Of a stretch of 16,321 nucleotides of DNA, positions 7,009 through 13,785 are shown in pieces. A program made the translations under genes and the position numbers. This DNA is from an uncultured Collinsella sp. (GTDB lineage: Bacteria; Actinomycetota; Coriobacteriia; Coriobacteriales; Coriobacteriaceae), in assembly GCA_959602875.1 (NCBI GenBank), contig CAUGVQ010000044.1:1-16321 (forward strand). Reading direction: 5' to 3'. Numbering within the stretch: position 1 is the first letter of the stretch; every line of letters starts with the position of its first letter. A model generated the notes under the pieces. That model was given only the letters and a program-made list of their open reading frames with translations. It was not told the DNA's origin and ran no database searches.

Positions 7009-7043
7009 CGCGACCGGGCGCGATTGTCGCGCAGCCGGTCGCG
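7009..7043. repeat. 35-nt near-perfect palindrome abutting the -35 box
   Basis: The outer arms are CGCGACCGG and CCGGTCGCG (9 bp), the inner arms GCGCGA and TCGCGC (6 bp), with a loop of three bases and a 2-nt bulge. No U tract follows on either strand, so it is unlikely to be an efficient intrinsic terminator. Two bases separate it from the -35 box of the HTH-kinase promoter, which suits an operator. It also lies 50 bp after the lipoprotein gene. Confidence 0.6.
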
Positions 7044-7093
7044 ATTGCGATCTTCGGTATGGGGATGAGACGCTACGTGTTTTCGCCGCATCC

Positions 7094-7600
7094 TTATGCC
7101 ACGGAAAACGTTGCTTCCGCAAGAAGGACGTCATCAAGGGAGAACAATTCCTCAACCTCGACGGTAATATCAGACTGGTCGGTCAAGTTGTATGCGAGAC
7201 GGGCAGTTGTTGTTGCACCCGGCTTAATCTCCGCCATATAACCGTTCCCAAGATCATCCATCACAACGGCATTCTCGAGCTGCACGCCATTCTGGAACAC
7301 TTTCTGCGAACACGCCACGGCAAACGAGGTGTCTTCCTCCGAGTTGTTGGTAAACGTGAAATCAACAATGACAGCGGGGGCGCCCTCGTAATCGGTGGTC
7401 ACCGTCGAACCGTCAATGGTGACCACATAGTCAGACTGTGCCTGCTCTGCTTCCTGAGCCTCTTCCACCGCCGAGGAGGCGTCGTCCCCGCCACCGCTAG
7501 AACTGGAGTCACATCCAGCAAGACCCACAGTTGCCGCAAGAGCGACGGTAGCGACTCCGACAGCAGCGGTCCGACAAATTGTCATCTTCACGTTCCTCAT
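7094..7600 (-). CDS. Lipoprotein with DUF5067-like domain
   Basis: The product is 168 aa. It starts with a lipoprotein signal: basic residues, hydrophobic 11-26, and the lipobox LAGC with Cys30 as the lipidated residue. A Ser/Gly/Asp linker (31-55) separates the anchor from a domain (57-168) with a beta-sandwich pattern: YVVTIDGSTV, AVIVDFTFTNNSEEDTSFA, GYMAEIKPGATTTARLAYNL. This resembles DUF5067 proteins of Gram-positive bacteria, immunoglobulin-like domains of unknown role on the cell surface. AAGGA lies 8 nt before the ATG. It is on the same strand as the HTH-kinase operon, but a separate promoter lies in the 188-bp gap, so it is probably its own unit. A link to the kinase as an outer sensor partner is speculative. 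Confidence 0.82.
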   Translation of the reverse strand: MRNVKMTICRTAAVGVATVALAATVGLAGCDSSSSGGGDDASSAVEEAQEAEQAQSDYVVTIDGSTVTTDYEGAPAVIVDFTFTNNSEEDTSFAVACSQKVFQNGVQLENAVVMDDLGNGYMAEIKPGATTTARLAYNLTDQSDITVEVEELFSLDDVLLAEATFSVA

Positions 7601-7776
7601 TGTCCGTCCTTCCCAGATAGAACTAACGTTGCGGCTAGTCTACTTTTTGCCAAGATTACTTTCATTAGCTCGCAGCTAAGGCACCATCCCGAGGGACCTG
7701 TTCAAGATGTGCCTGCTACCGCATGTGCAAGCAAAAGAGCCGATTTCGCGAAATGGAAACCCGAAAACTTGTCTGC

Positions 7777-7806
7777 TTGAAGCGCGCTCCAGTGGGGTAC
7801 CATATC
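7777..7806 (+). promoter_or_regulatory. Candidate promoter of the cold-shock gene
   Basis: TTGAAG (7777-7782), 18-bp spacer, CATATC (7801-7806); TACCAT at 7798-7803 is an alternative -10 with a short spacer. The rest of the 286-bp divergent gap (7601-7776) shows no further feature. Confidence 0.4.
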
Positions 7807-7810
7807 CCTC

Positions 7811-7869
7811 GCGGCCAAACGGCCGCGCTCAAGTTTCGCGCGAAAGCGCACCTTTTGCCCGCAAGGGCA
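7811..7869 (+). promoter_or_regulatory. Structured 5' leader of the cold-shock mRNA
   Basis: Three short hairpins stand in a row between the promoter and the ribosome site: GCGGCC-AAAC-GGCCGC (7811-7826), GCGC-GAAA-GCGC (7838-7849, competing with the palindrome TTTCGCGCGAAA) and TGCCC-GCAA-GGGCA (7856-7869). Two have GNRA tetraloops. Cold-shock mRNAs are known to use leader structure for temperature-dependent stability and translation. Confidence 0.5.
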
Positions 7870-7886
7870 CGAAAGAAAGGCACGTC

Positions 7887-8090
7887 ATGGCACAAGGTAC
7901 GGTTAAGTGGTTCAACCCCGAGAAGGGCTACGGCTTCATCTCCCGCGAGGACGGGGATGACCTGTTCGTTCACTTCTCTGAGATCAAGATGGACGGCTTC
8001 AAGACCCTCGACGAGGGCGAGAGCGTCGAGTTCGACGTCACGACCGGTCAGAACGGCAAGCTCCAGGCTTCCAACGTCCGCAAGCTCTAA
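7887..8090 (+). CDS. Cold-shock domain protein
   Basis: The product is 67 aa, the usual length of a single cold-shock domain. It has the nucleic-acid-binding motifs RNP1 (KGYGFI, 13-18) and RNP2 (DLFVHF, 25-30) and the opening GTVKWFNPEKG. Such proteins bind single-stranded RNA and DNA in the cytoplasm and act as RNA chaperones. The ATG at 7887 was chosen because it gives the exact family start; the longer frame upstream runs through the leader hairpins. AAAGG lies 6 nt upstream. A strong terminator follows, so the gene is a single unit. The name CspA-like is appropriate; which paralogue it is cannot be decided. Confidence 0.95.
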   Translation: MAQGTVKWFNPEKGYGFISREDGDDLFVHFSEIKMDGFKTLDEGESVEFDVTTGQNGKLQASNVRKL

Positions 8091-8118
8091 GCTCTCGGTC
8101 ACATAGCAGACTGGTTAG

Positions 8119-8147
8119 GAGGGACGCCTACGGGCGTCCCTCTTTTT
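8119..8147 (+). terminator. Rho-independent terminator of the cold-shock gene
   Basis: GAGGGACGCC (8119-8128), loop TACG, GGCGTCCCTC (8133-8142) and TTTTT: a perfect 10-bp stem with a stable loop and a U tract. Confidence 0.95.
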
Positions 8148-8176
8148 CTTACGGCCAACTTCCCAGAGACCATACG

Positions 8177-8230
8177 TTGACGGCGCAAACTCTCTTTGTT
8201 AGTTTGTATACGAATAGTTTTGTATCAAAC
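8177..8230 (+). promoter_or_regulatory. Promoter and repeated operator of the MarR operon
   Basis: TTGACG (8177-8182), 17-bp spacer, TAGTTT (8200-8205). Over and after the -10 lies a double motif: direct repeats TAGTTTGTATA (8200-8210) and TAGTTTTGTAT (8215-8225), 15 bp apart. Read as a dyad, GTTTGTATAC (8202-8211) faces GTATCAAAC (8222-8230). MarR proteins often bind such sites in their own promoter, so autorepression is likely. Confidence 0.55.
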
Positions 8231-8243
8231 TTTTGGAGGCAGT

Positions 8244-8693
8244 GTGGCGGACATCGACCCTTGGGAGTGCAACATTGACTGGCAACTATTGATAGCGTTC
8301 AGCCATTCCAATCGGGCCATCACACGCCTCACCCGAGCCGCGGGCCTCACGCCCGGCCAACCGAAGATTCTCCAGTACCTGACCACGCACAACGGCTGCA
8401 CGCAGAAAGAGATTGGCGAGGGATGCGCCCTCGACAAGTCAACGGTCACGAGCATCCTTACGCGCATGGAAGCGGACGGCCTCATTACGCGCTCCATCCG
8501 AGCAGGCAACCGGCGCGAGGCGTGCGTTCTTCTGACCGAGCACGGCGCCGAGCGCGCACACGTTGCCGCGGACAGCTCGGCGCGCGTCGATGAGGTCGCG
8601 CTCGACGGTCTTACCGAGGACGAGCGCCGCCAGCTCTCGGACCTTCTCGCGCGCGTCATACGCAACCTCAAGCAAAACGGAGGCGAGGCGTAG
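8244..8693 (+). CDS. MarR-family transcriptional regulator
   Basis: The product is 149 aa, typical for the family. The winged helix-turn-helix spans about 37-105: LTPGQPKILQYL, the helix QKEIGEGCALDKSTVTSILTR with the recognition segment, and the wing RAGNRREACVLLTEHG. N- and C-terminal helices form the dimer part. GTG 8244 was chosen because GGAGG lies 4 nt upstream; a longer frame to 8196 would start with TTG inside the operator. The gene is followed after one base by the membrane protein gene, so the two form an operon. It probably represses its own operon and responds to a small ligand, with the membrane protein as the likely target. Confidence 0.88.
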   Translation: MADIDPWECNIDWQLLIAFSHSNRAITRLTRAAGLTPGQPKILQYLTTHNGCTQKEIGEGCALDKSTVTSILTRMEADGLITRSIRAGNRREACVLLTEHGAERAHVAADSSARVDEVALDGLTEDERRQLSDLLARVIRNLKQNGGEA

Positions 8694-8694
8694 C

Positions 8695-9423
8695 ATGACC
8701 CTCGCCCAACGCAGCAACCGCCGCACCCCGGCAATGGAGACCGTGCGGCGCAACCACCTTGTCGCCCGATATCTATGGTTTGCCCTCGGCGTCATGATCA
8801 ACTCGTTTGCCATCGCCCTCATCGCCAAGTCCGATTTGGGCGTCGGCGCAATCTCGTGCGTGGCCTACGTACTCGCCGAGGCTTCAGGTCTCTCCTTTGG
8901 CGCCTTTACGTTCATCGTCAACATGCTCTTTATCGCGGGGCAGGTCGTGCTGCTGCGCCGTGACTTCAAACCGGTGCAGTTTTTACAGGTAATCGTCAAC
9001 ATCGTATTCAGCTCGCTTATCGATGTGAGCGCGCTCGTCCTCTCCCCCATCGCGCTCGCGACCCTTCCCGCCCAGGCGGTAGCTCTCGCCGTGGGTTGCT
9101 TTTTGCTTGCCCTCGGCATCGCCATCGAGGTCGCACCCAATGTCATCCTCGTTCCCGGCGAGGGCATCGTGCGCGCCATCAACGCCGTCACGCAAAAGCC
9201 CTTCGGCAGTTGCAAGGCCGCGTTTGACACTACGCTTGTTGTGGTGGCGCTTGCGCTCTCGTTCCTCTTGCTCGGGCGCGTCGCAGGAGTCGGTGTGGGA
9301 ACGGTGGTGTCCGCCGTTGTCGTCGGGCATATCGTGAACGTCCTCAACCGATACCTGCCAGTGCTCGCCCATATCTCGAGCCTCACGCGTGACACCATGG
9401 GAGCGCCGGAGGAAGCGCTGTAA
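8695..9423 (+). CDS. YczE/YyaS-like membrane protein
   Basis: The product is 242 aa with about six membrane segments (near 24-45, 66-88, 97-120, 124-146, 178-195 and 198-216). The pattern FALGVMINSFAIALIAKSDLG followed by the loop VAPNVILVPGEGIVRAIN fits the YczE/YyaS family (COG2364), integral membrane proteins whose transported substrate is unknown. ATG 8695 was chosen because it follows the MarR stop by one base and GAGGCG precedes it; longer versions start inside the marR gene. The pairing with a MarR regulator suggests inducible export or import of a small compound. It is most likely in the cytoplasmic membrane. No catalytic motif is visible. Confidence 0.85.
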   Translation: MTLAQRSNRRTPAMETVRRNHLVARYLWFALGVMINSFAIALIAKSDLGVGAISCVAYVLAEASGLSFGAFTFIVNMLFIAGQVVLLRRDFKPVQFLQVIVNIVFSSLIDVSALVLSPIALATLPAQAVALAVGCFLLALGIAIEVAPNVILVPGEGIVRAINAVTQKPFGSCKAAFDTTLVVVALALSFLLLGRVAGVGVGTVVSAVVVGHIVNVLNRYLPVLAHISSLTRDTMGAPEEAL

Positions 9424-9443
9424 CTCCGCTGCCAACCAGAACG

Positions 9444-9604
9444 CATATGCTCAAGTCGATTATGAGCGTATTGCGCAAAGGACGGCATCGATACTTTAGT
9501 CTTGTAAAGCACTCAACTGGTATTTCCCTAACGTTTTTCGACCGTATCGCGCCGTGCTGGCAGAAGAGACGCGAATAAACGCTCATAACCGACTTGAGCA
9601 TGTG
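9444..9604. repeat. Inverted-repeat element between convergent genes
   Basis: The left arm at 9447-9469 (ATGCTCAAGTCG-A-TTATGAGCGT) returns inverted at 9579-9601 with one mismatch in 23 bp; CA-N extends it to 26 bp outward. Each arm is itself a small dyad: GCTCA, 9 bases, TGAGC. The 109-bp core between them shows a further weak inverted match (CGGCATCGATAC near 9483-9494, GTATCGCGCCG near 9544-9554). No coding frame of note and no obvious target-site duplication is visible. It could be an invertible segment, a small palindromic mobile element or a pair of recombinase or regulator sites. Confidence 0.75.
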
Positions 9605-9643
9605 AGATGGCGTGACGCGACGGGGATCATACCCGAAAACATG

Positions 9644-9683
9644 AACCGCCGCCGGCCTCTTTTACAGGACCGGCGGCGGTTTT
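9644..9683 (+). terminator. Terminator between yczE-like and glucosidase genes
   Basis: AACCGCCGCCGG (9644-9655), a 14-nt loop that includes CTTTTAC, and CCGGCGGCGGTT (9670-9681), followed by TT: a perfect 12-bp stem with four T from 9680. It ends the MarR-yczE transcript about 220 nt after the stop codon. On the minus strand it may also stop the glucosidase transcript, although the U tract there is short. The 119 bp from 9684 to 9802 show no other feature. Confidence 0.8.
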
Positions 9684-9802
9684 CGCATCATCAAGCGCGA
9701 TTGCAGCCTACCGAACGTGATGTTGCGCCTTATCGCTCACCTCTACCGGCGGGCAAGGCTGACTCGTCGTTCCGCGTGCGCAGCGCTTTCGCTCTGCTAG
9801 CG

Positions 9803-11281
9803 TTAGGCGATGTCCTCGCCGTTGCTCGCGATGACCTTCTTGTACCAGGCGAAGGAGTCCTTCTTGTAGCGCGCGTAGCTGCCCGTACCATCGTCGTTCT
9901 TGTCGACGTAGATGAAGCCGTAGCGCTTGCGCATCTCGCCGGTGCCGGCAGAGACGAGGTCGATGCAGCCCCACGTGGTGTAACCGATGAGGTCGACACC
10001 GTGCTCGATGGCGATCTCCATCTCCTTCACGTGCTCGCGCAGGTAGTCGATGCGGTACTGGTCGTGAACGGTCATCTCACCGTTCTCGCCCTCAACGAGG
10101 TCGTCGTACGCACCGAGGCCGTTCTCCACGACCATGAGCGGCTTCTCGTAGCGGTCGTAGATGAGCTCGAGGAAGTAGCGCAGACCCTTGGGGTCGATCT
10201 GCCAGCCCCAGTCGGACGCCGTGAGGTAGGGGTTCTTGGCACCGATGGTCATGTTGCCCTTGGTGGTCTCGGCATCGGTGTGCGTGGTCACGCAAGCGGA
10301 CTGATAGTAGCTGAAGGTATAGAAGTCCACCGGGCCCTCGGCGAGGTCCTTGAGGTCCTGATCGGTGATCTCGAGCTTCACGTTGTGCTCGTCCCACAGG
10401 CGCTTGGCATAGGTGCCGTACTTGCCCTTGCACTGGACGTCGCCGCAGTAGAAGAGGCTCTTCTCCCACATGTAGCGGTTGGCGATCACGTCGTCGGGGT
10501 CGGGGGTGAGCGGGTAGTCGACGATGCCGCAGATCATGCAGCCCACCTTGTAGGAGGGGTCAATCTCGTGCGCCATCTTGACGGCGTGCGCGCTCGCGAC
10601 GAACTTGTTGTGCAGGTGCTGATAGGCGCCCTGGAACTGCTCATCGGTGGCGGGGGCCATCATACCGAGGAACGAGATGGTGTTGTTGATCTCGTTGAAG
10701 GTGAGCCAGTTCTTCACGAGGCCCTTGTACTCGGTCAGGATCGTCTTGGCGTACTTGTCAAAGAGCGCGATCGTGTCGTGGTTCTCCCACCCGCCAAGCT
10801 CTTCCTCGATGTAGTTGGGCGTGTCGAAGTGCCACATGGTCACGAGCGGCTCGATGCCGTACTTCTGGAGCTCCAGGAAGACGTTGCGGTAGAAGTCGAG
10901 ACCGGCCTGGTTAGGCTCATCCTCGATACCCTTGGGGTAGATACGGCTCCAGGAGATGGACATGCGGTACTGCTTGAAGCCCATCTCGGCAAAGAGCGCG
11001 ATGTCCTCCTTGTAGTGATGGTAGAAGTCGATGCCGTCGTGGTTGGGATAGAGATATCCGTCAAGCACGGCGAGCTTGGCGCCCTTGGGCAGGCCATCCC
11101 ACTGGGGCACGGCGCCCTCGGTGCCGTCGGGCATGCGGTAGGTCAGCATGCGCGGAGTGTCGACCGTGCCGCCCGTGAGCATGTCGGTCTCGGCCGGGCC
11201 GCGGCCATCAACGTCCCATGCACCCTCGCACTGGTTGGCAGCAGTAGCTCCGCCCCACAGGAAACCCTCAGGAAATGCCAT
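9803..11281 (-). CDS. GH1 6-phospho-beta-glucosidase
   Basis: The product is 492 aa, the usual length of a GH1 TIM barrel. The opening FPEGFLWGGATAANQCEGAW (3-22) is the GH1 N-terminal signature. Glu197 in TFNEIN is the acid/base and Glu386 in VVENGLG the nucleophile. The segment SAGTGEMRKRYGFIYVD (444-460), with Ser, Lys and Tyr, is the phosphate-binding loop of the 6-phospho-glycosidases (BglA type), so the substrate is a phosphorylated beta-glucoside imported by a PTS. It releases glucose-6-phosphate in the cytoplasm. No PTS gene lies beside it in the window. ATG 11281 was chosen because GAGGAG precedes it and the family N-terminus starts there; a longer frame reads through the upstream gap. 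The 213 bp upstream show no convincing promoter or CRE site. Confidence 0.94.
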   Translation of the reverse strand: MAFPEGFLWGGATAANQCEGAWDVDGRGPAETDMLTGGTVDTPRMLTYRMPDGTEGAVPQWDGLPKGAKLAVLDGYLYPNHDGIDFYHHYKEDIALFAEMGFKQYRMSISWSRIYPKGIEDEPNQAGLDFYRNVFLELQKYGIEPLVTMWHFDTPNYIEEELGGWENHDTIALFDKYAKTILTEYKGLVKNWLTFNEINNTISFLGMMAPATDEQFQGAYQHLHNKFVASAHAVKMAHEIDPSYKVGCMICGIVDYPLTPDPDDVIANRYMWEKSLFYCGDVQCKGKYGTYAKRLWDEHNVKLEITDQDLKDLAEGPVDFYTFSYYQSACVTTHTDAETTKGNMTIGAKNPYLTASDWGWQIDPKGLRYFLELIYDRYEKPLMVVENGLGAYDDLVEGENGEMTVHDQYRIDYLREHVKEMEIAIEHGVDLIGYTTWGCIDLVSAGTGEMRKRYGFIYVDKNDDGTGSYARYKKDSFAWYKKVIASNGEDIA

Positions 11282-11494
11282 GGTTTTGCTCCTCTCGTCC
11301 GTTTTACACAGGCACATTCCAGTTATGCCCATCAAACGACATGAGGGCAGCGGGATTCGGCTAACGGACACTTCTTTTCGGTATGGGAGCGTTGTAGCAG
11401 GAGCAGCCTGACATGTTTTGACACCATGCGAAGGGCGGCGCGGTGCAGCACGATGATGCAATACGAAACCAAAGCGTAGTACGCGTAGGTTGAC

Positions 11495-12016
11495 CTAACC
11501 CTTGAGACGGCTCTTGACGTCGGTGGTGGAGATGCCGTCCGTGCGATCGAGGTAAACCACGTCGCAAAGGTCGCGCAGGGCCTCGAAGCGCTCGTCGCCC
11601 GCCCAGTCGCTGCCCATGCAGACCACGTCGACCCGGTAGGTCTCCACGTCGGAGCGCTTCTGCTCCCAGCAACTCTCGGGAATCACCAGGTCCACGTAGC
11701 GGATGGCCTCGAGCATCTCACGACGCACCTCGTAGGGATAGAAGCTGCGCTTGCCCTTTGCCGCGTTGAACTCGTCGGTGGAAAGGGCAACGATCAGATA
11801 GTCGCCGAGCGCCGCGGCGCGCTGCAGAAGGCGGATGTGCCCGTAATGGAGCAGGTCGAACGTGCCGTAGGTGAGCACGCGGCGCACGCCCACGTGCGGA
11901 TGCGCGGCGGCAAAGCCGGGATCCTGCTCGATGAGGACGCGCGGTGCGTCTGCATCGGCAGCCTGTGCGCCCATCGCCTGAGCGTTCTCGACCATCTTGA
12001 TGGCGTTGTCGTTCAT
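11495..12016 (-). CDS. Glycerol-3-phosphate cytidylyltransferase-like protein
   Basis: The product is 173 aa. A cytidylyltransferase domain (46-171) has GTFDLLHYGH (51-60, with the HxGH nucleotide motif) and RTDGISTT (158-165), the two signatures of TagD/GCT enzymes, which make CDP-glycerol from CTP and glycerol-3-phosphate. The first 45 residues, acidic and rich in Ala, are an extension not found in TagD (about 130 aa). The related ethanolamine- or ribitol-type transferases cannot be fully excluded. It starts 10 nt after the glycerophosphotransferase gene on the same strand, with GGGGAC overlapping that gene's stop codon, so both are co-translated. Together they point to synthesis of a glycerol-phosphate polymer or decoration. 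Confidence 0.86.
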   Translation of the reverse strand: MNDNAIKMVENAQAMGAQAADADAPRVLIEQDPGFAAAHPHVGVRRVLTYGTFDLLHYGHIRLLQRAAALGDYLIVALSTDEFNAAKGKRSFYPYEVRREMLEAIRYVDLVIPESCWEQKRSDVETYRVDVVCMGSDWAGDERFEALRDLCDVVYLDRTDGISTTDVKSRLKG

Positions 12017-12026
12017 GAGCGGTCCC

Positions 12027-13205
12027 CTAGTTCTTGAGGTAGGTTCGCACCACGTCGACTATGGCGTCGACGGCGCAGTAGGTTGGATCTGGGTCGATGC
12101 CGTAGGCGTGTGCGAACGCGCGGGCGCCCGCGGCGTCGTAGGAGCCCTCCACAAGGTCGGACGCGATACGGTCCGCGAGCTCGGCGGCGTCTGCCGTGGA
12201 GATGGTCGGCGCTTCTGCGACGGGGTCGACGTTAAGACCGGGCGAGATGCGGTACTCCTCGATATCGGGCACGTAGAAGTAAGTCTTCTTGTCTGCAAGA
12301 AGTGCCTCAAACGCCACGGCGGAGTAATCGGTCACCACGTAATCAGCCACATGAATTGCGTCGATGGTGGCGGTGTCGCGCGCAACGAGCACGCGGCTGG
12401 TAAGCGAGCGACCCTCGAGGTGCTCCACGTCGAGCGGGTGCGCCGACACCACAAGCGCCGCCTCGGCGGGAAGTGCCGCGTCAAGCGCGCAGACCGCGTC
12501 GGCAAGCCAAGCGGGGTTGGCATTGTTCTTGCGGAAGGTAGGAGCGTAAAGGACCACAGGGCGCGTCACGGAAGAGGCGTTGTCAGTGCCGGCGGGAGCC
12601 GGCAGCGTCGCAATCTGAGCCGCGAGGGAGGCTGAGCGACGGGCGCGCTCCTCGGCATGCTCCGGACGAATCAGATAGTCGCAACGCGGAAGGCCGAGCG
12701 GCAGAAACTTGTCCTCGGTGTAGCCGAATGCCTCGGCAAACGCAGGAACCGCGCCGCTGAACCCGGCGACGATGCAGTTGTAGCCGGCGTGCATGGAAAA
12801 CGCGTGCGCCGCCTCGGGCGAGCGCCCAGCGGCGGTATGGAGCGACTGGAAACCGAACTTCTTGACGGCGCCCAGCGCATGCCAGAGCTGGATGCAGGCC
12901 GAGCGACGCAGCCCTTTGGGGATGGAGACAGCGGGGACGTACCCGTCGACCAGGCAGACCTCTGCGGTGGCAACATGCCAGAGCTGCTTCAACATGAGCA
13001 AGACCGTCATCTTGCCGCCCTGCGTTACGCAGCACCAGATAATCTTGTAACCAGGGAAGGCCTGAGCAAGCGCCGGCTCCAAGAGCTCAAAATCAAAAGG
13101 ACGGGCCGATTGGCGCGAGAGCAGCGCGATCTTCTTGCGCTGCGGGAAAAGCGAGAAGACGCGAAAGATCGCCGAGATGACGAGCGCTGCGAGCTTCATG
13201 ACCAT
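12027..13205 (-). CDS. CDP-glycerol glycerophosphotransferase family protein
   Basis: The product is 392 aa. A short hydrophobic N-terminus (4-20) with following basic residues (PQRKK) suggests membrane attachment. The rest fits the Glyphos_transf family (TagB/TagF): QLWHALGAVKKFG (106-118, with His109), VLYAPTFRKN (218-227), SAHP (254-257, His256) and VTDYSAVAFEALLADKKTYFY (291-311). These two histidines match catalytic residues of TagF enzymes. It transfers glycerol-phosphate from CDP-glycerol to a lipid-linked or glycan acceptor at the inner membrane face. It lacks the long N-terminal region of some TagF polymerases, so it could be a primase or a polymerase. ATG 13205 was chosen because GGGGAGG precedes it by 6 nt; a 15-codon longer frame has no ribosome site. 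A possible -10 (TATCAT) lies upstream near 13264. Confidence 0.87.
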   Translation of the reverse strand: MVMKLAALVISAIFRVFSLFPQRKKIALLSRQSARPFDFELLEPALAQAFPGYKIIWCCVTQGGKMTVLLMLKQLWHVATAEVCLVDGYVPAVSIPKGLRRSACIQLWHALGAVKKFGFQSLHTAAGRSPEAAHAFSMHAGYNCIVAGFSGAVPAFAEAFGYTEDKFLPLGLPRCDYLIRPEHAEERARRSASLAAQIATLPAPAGTDNASSVTRPVVLYAPTFRKNNANPAWLADAVCALDAALPAEAALVVSAHPLDVEHLEGRSLTSRVLVARDTATIDAIHVADYVVTDYSAVAFEALLADKKTYFYVPDIEEYRISPGLNVDPVAEAPTISTADAAELADRIASDLVEGSYDAAGARAFAHAYGIDPDPTYCAVDAIVDVVRTYLKN

Positions 13206-13502
13206 GCGCGTCCTCCCCTTCCTGAACGTCGGCGCACCCTGCGCATGCACATACGTTACTTATGATACGCGCAAACGCCGCTGGCACGAACAGGGCGCGT
13301 GCAAACCCCCAAGAAACCAAACAGCGCATGTAGATTGCGGGTTGTTTCTCCGGCAGCATTGTTCAAGTGTATTGCATGCCGGATGAGCCGCACAAAGCGA
13401 CTAGCAGCGCAATTGTGAGAACACTTAGATTTCTTTTAGAGGTTAGTCAGAATCCCGTAAGAAGCCGGCGAAAAACAGTAAGACCTCCTCAATAGTCTCA
13501 TC
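13206..13502. other. Divergent gap between the polymerase and hicA genes
   Basis: About 300 bp without a supported gene. It should carry the minus-strand promoter of the glycerophosphotransferase operon, of which only weak boxes are visible. A hairpin TCCGGCA (13349-13355) / TGCCGGA (13377-13383) with a 21-nt loop is present, without a U tract. The stretch 13385-13500 has lower GC than its surroundings, which fits hicAB being an acquired module. Confidence 0.4.
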
Positions 13503-13544
13503 TTCAGACAGTATTTCGAGGCAACACATATTGTTATATGTGTT
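13503..13544 (+). promoter_or_regulatory. hicAB promoter and operator
   Basis: A perfect 9-bp inverted repeat AACACATAT-TGTT-ATATGTGTT (13523-13544) ends 16 bp before the hicA start. A candidate promoter TTCAGA (13503-13508), 18-bp spacer, CATATT (13527-13532) overlaps it, so a protein bound to the repeat would block transcription. HicB antitoxins are known to repress their own operons through such sites. Confidence 0.65.
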
Positions 13545-13560
13545 ACTGTGGGAGGAGATT

Positions 13561-13773
13561 ATGAGAGGCTATTCATCACGAAAGGTCATCTCACTGTTGC
13601 GCCAGGCGGGATGGTTCGAAGTTGCATCCGTGGGAAGTCACCATCAATTCAAGCATCCAACCAAACCAGGACGCGCAACGGTAAAGCACCCCTGCAAGAG
13701 CATTCCCGTCAAAACCCTGAGAAGCATTGAGAGACAAGCGGGAATGCGCTTCGACGAGACCGGCAAGAACTGA
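13561..13773 (+). CDS. hicA: HicA-family mRNA interferase toxin
   Basis: The product is 70 aa, a typical HicA size. It has the double-stranded-RNA-binding-like fold: a first helix with SSRKVISLLRQAGW (5-18), the conserved GSHHQFKHP (25-33) with catalytic His27, and a C-terminal helix (KTLRSIERQAG). HicA toxins cleave mRNA and stop growth when the antitoxin is lost. ATG 13561 was chosen because GGGAGGAG precedes it; a longer frame would start within the operator. The antitoxin gene starts 13 nt after its last base, with its own strong ribosome site. The toxin-first order is the usual hicAB layout. Confidence 0.92.
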   Translation: MRGYSSRKVISLLRQAGWFEVASVGSHHQFKHPTKPGRATVKHPCKSIPVKTLRSIERQAGMRFDETGKN

Positions 13774-13785
13774 GGAGGTCGTCAG

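Noticed and set aside
9554..11344. Long plus-strand open frame (596 codons) opposite the glucosidase gene
   Set aside because: It is antisense to a gene with intact GH1 catalytic motifs. The composition (Val, Leu, Asp, His) is that of a reverse-strand shadow.
11409..11423. TGACA-TGTTT-TGACA upstream of the glucosidase gene as a catabolite (CRE) or operator site
   Set aside because: It is a direct repeat without the CRE core CG and without dyad symmetry; a chance match is likely.
13349..13383. Hairpin TCCGGCA/TGCCGGA as a terminator
   Set aside because: The loop has 21 nt and no U tract follows on either strand; no gene ends nearby.
13443..13529. 28-codon minus-strand frame upstream of hicA with an acidic and hydrophobic peptide
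   Set aside because: The peptide looks protein-like (LSEDETIEEVLLFFAGF), but its ATG lies in the hicA operator and there is no ribosome site. It could be a remnant of a lost gene, but this cannot be supported.
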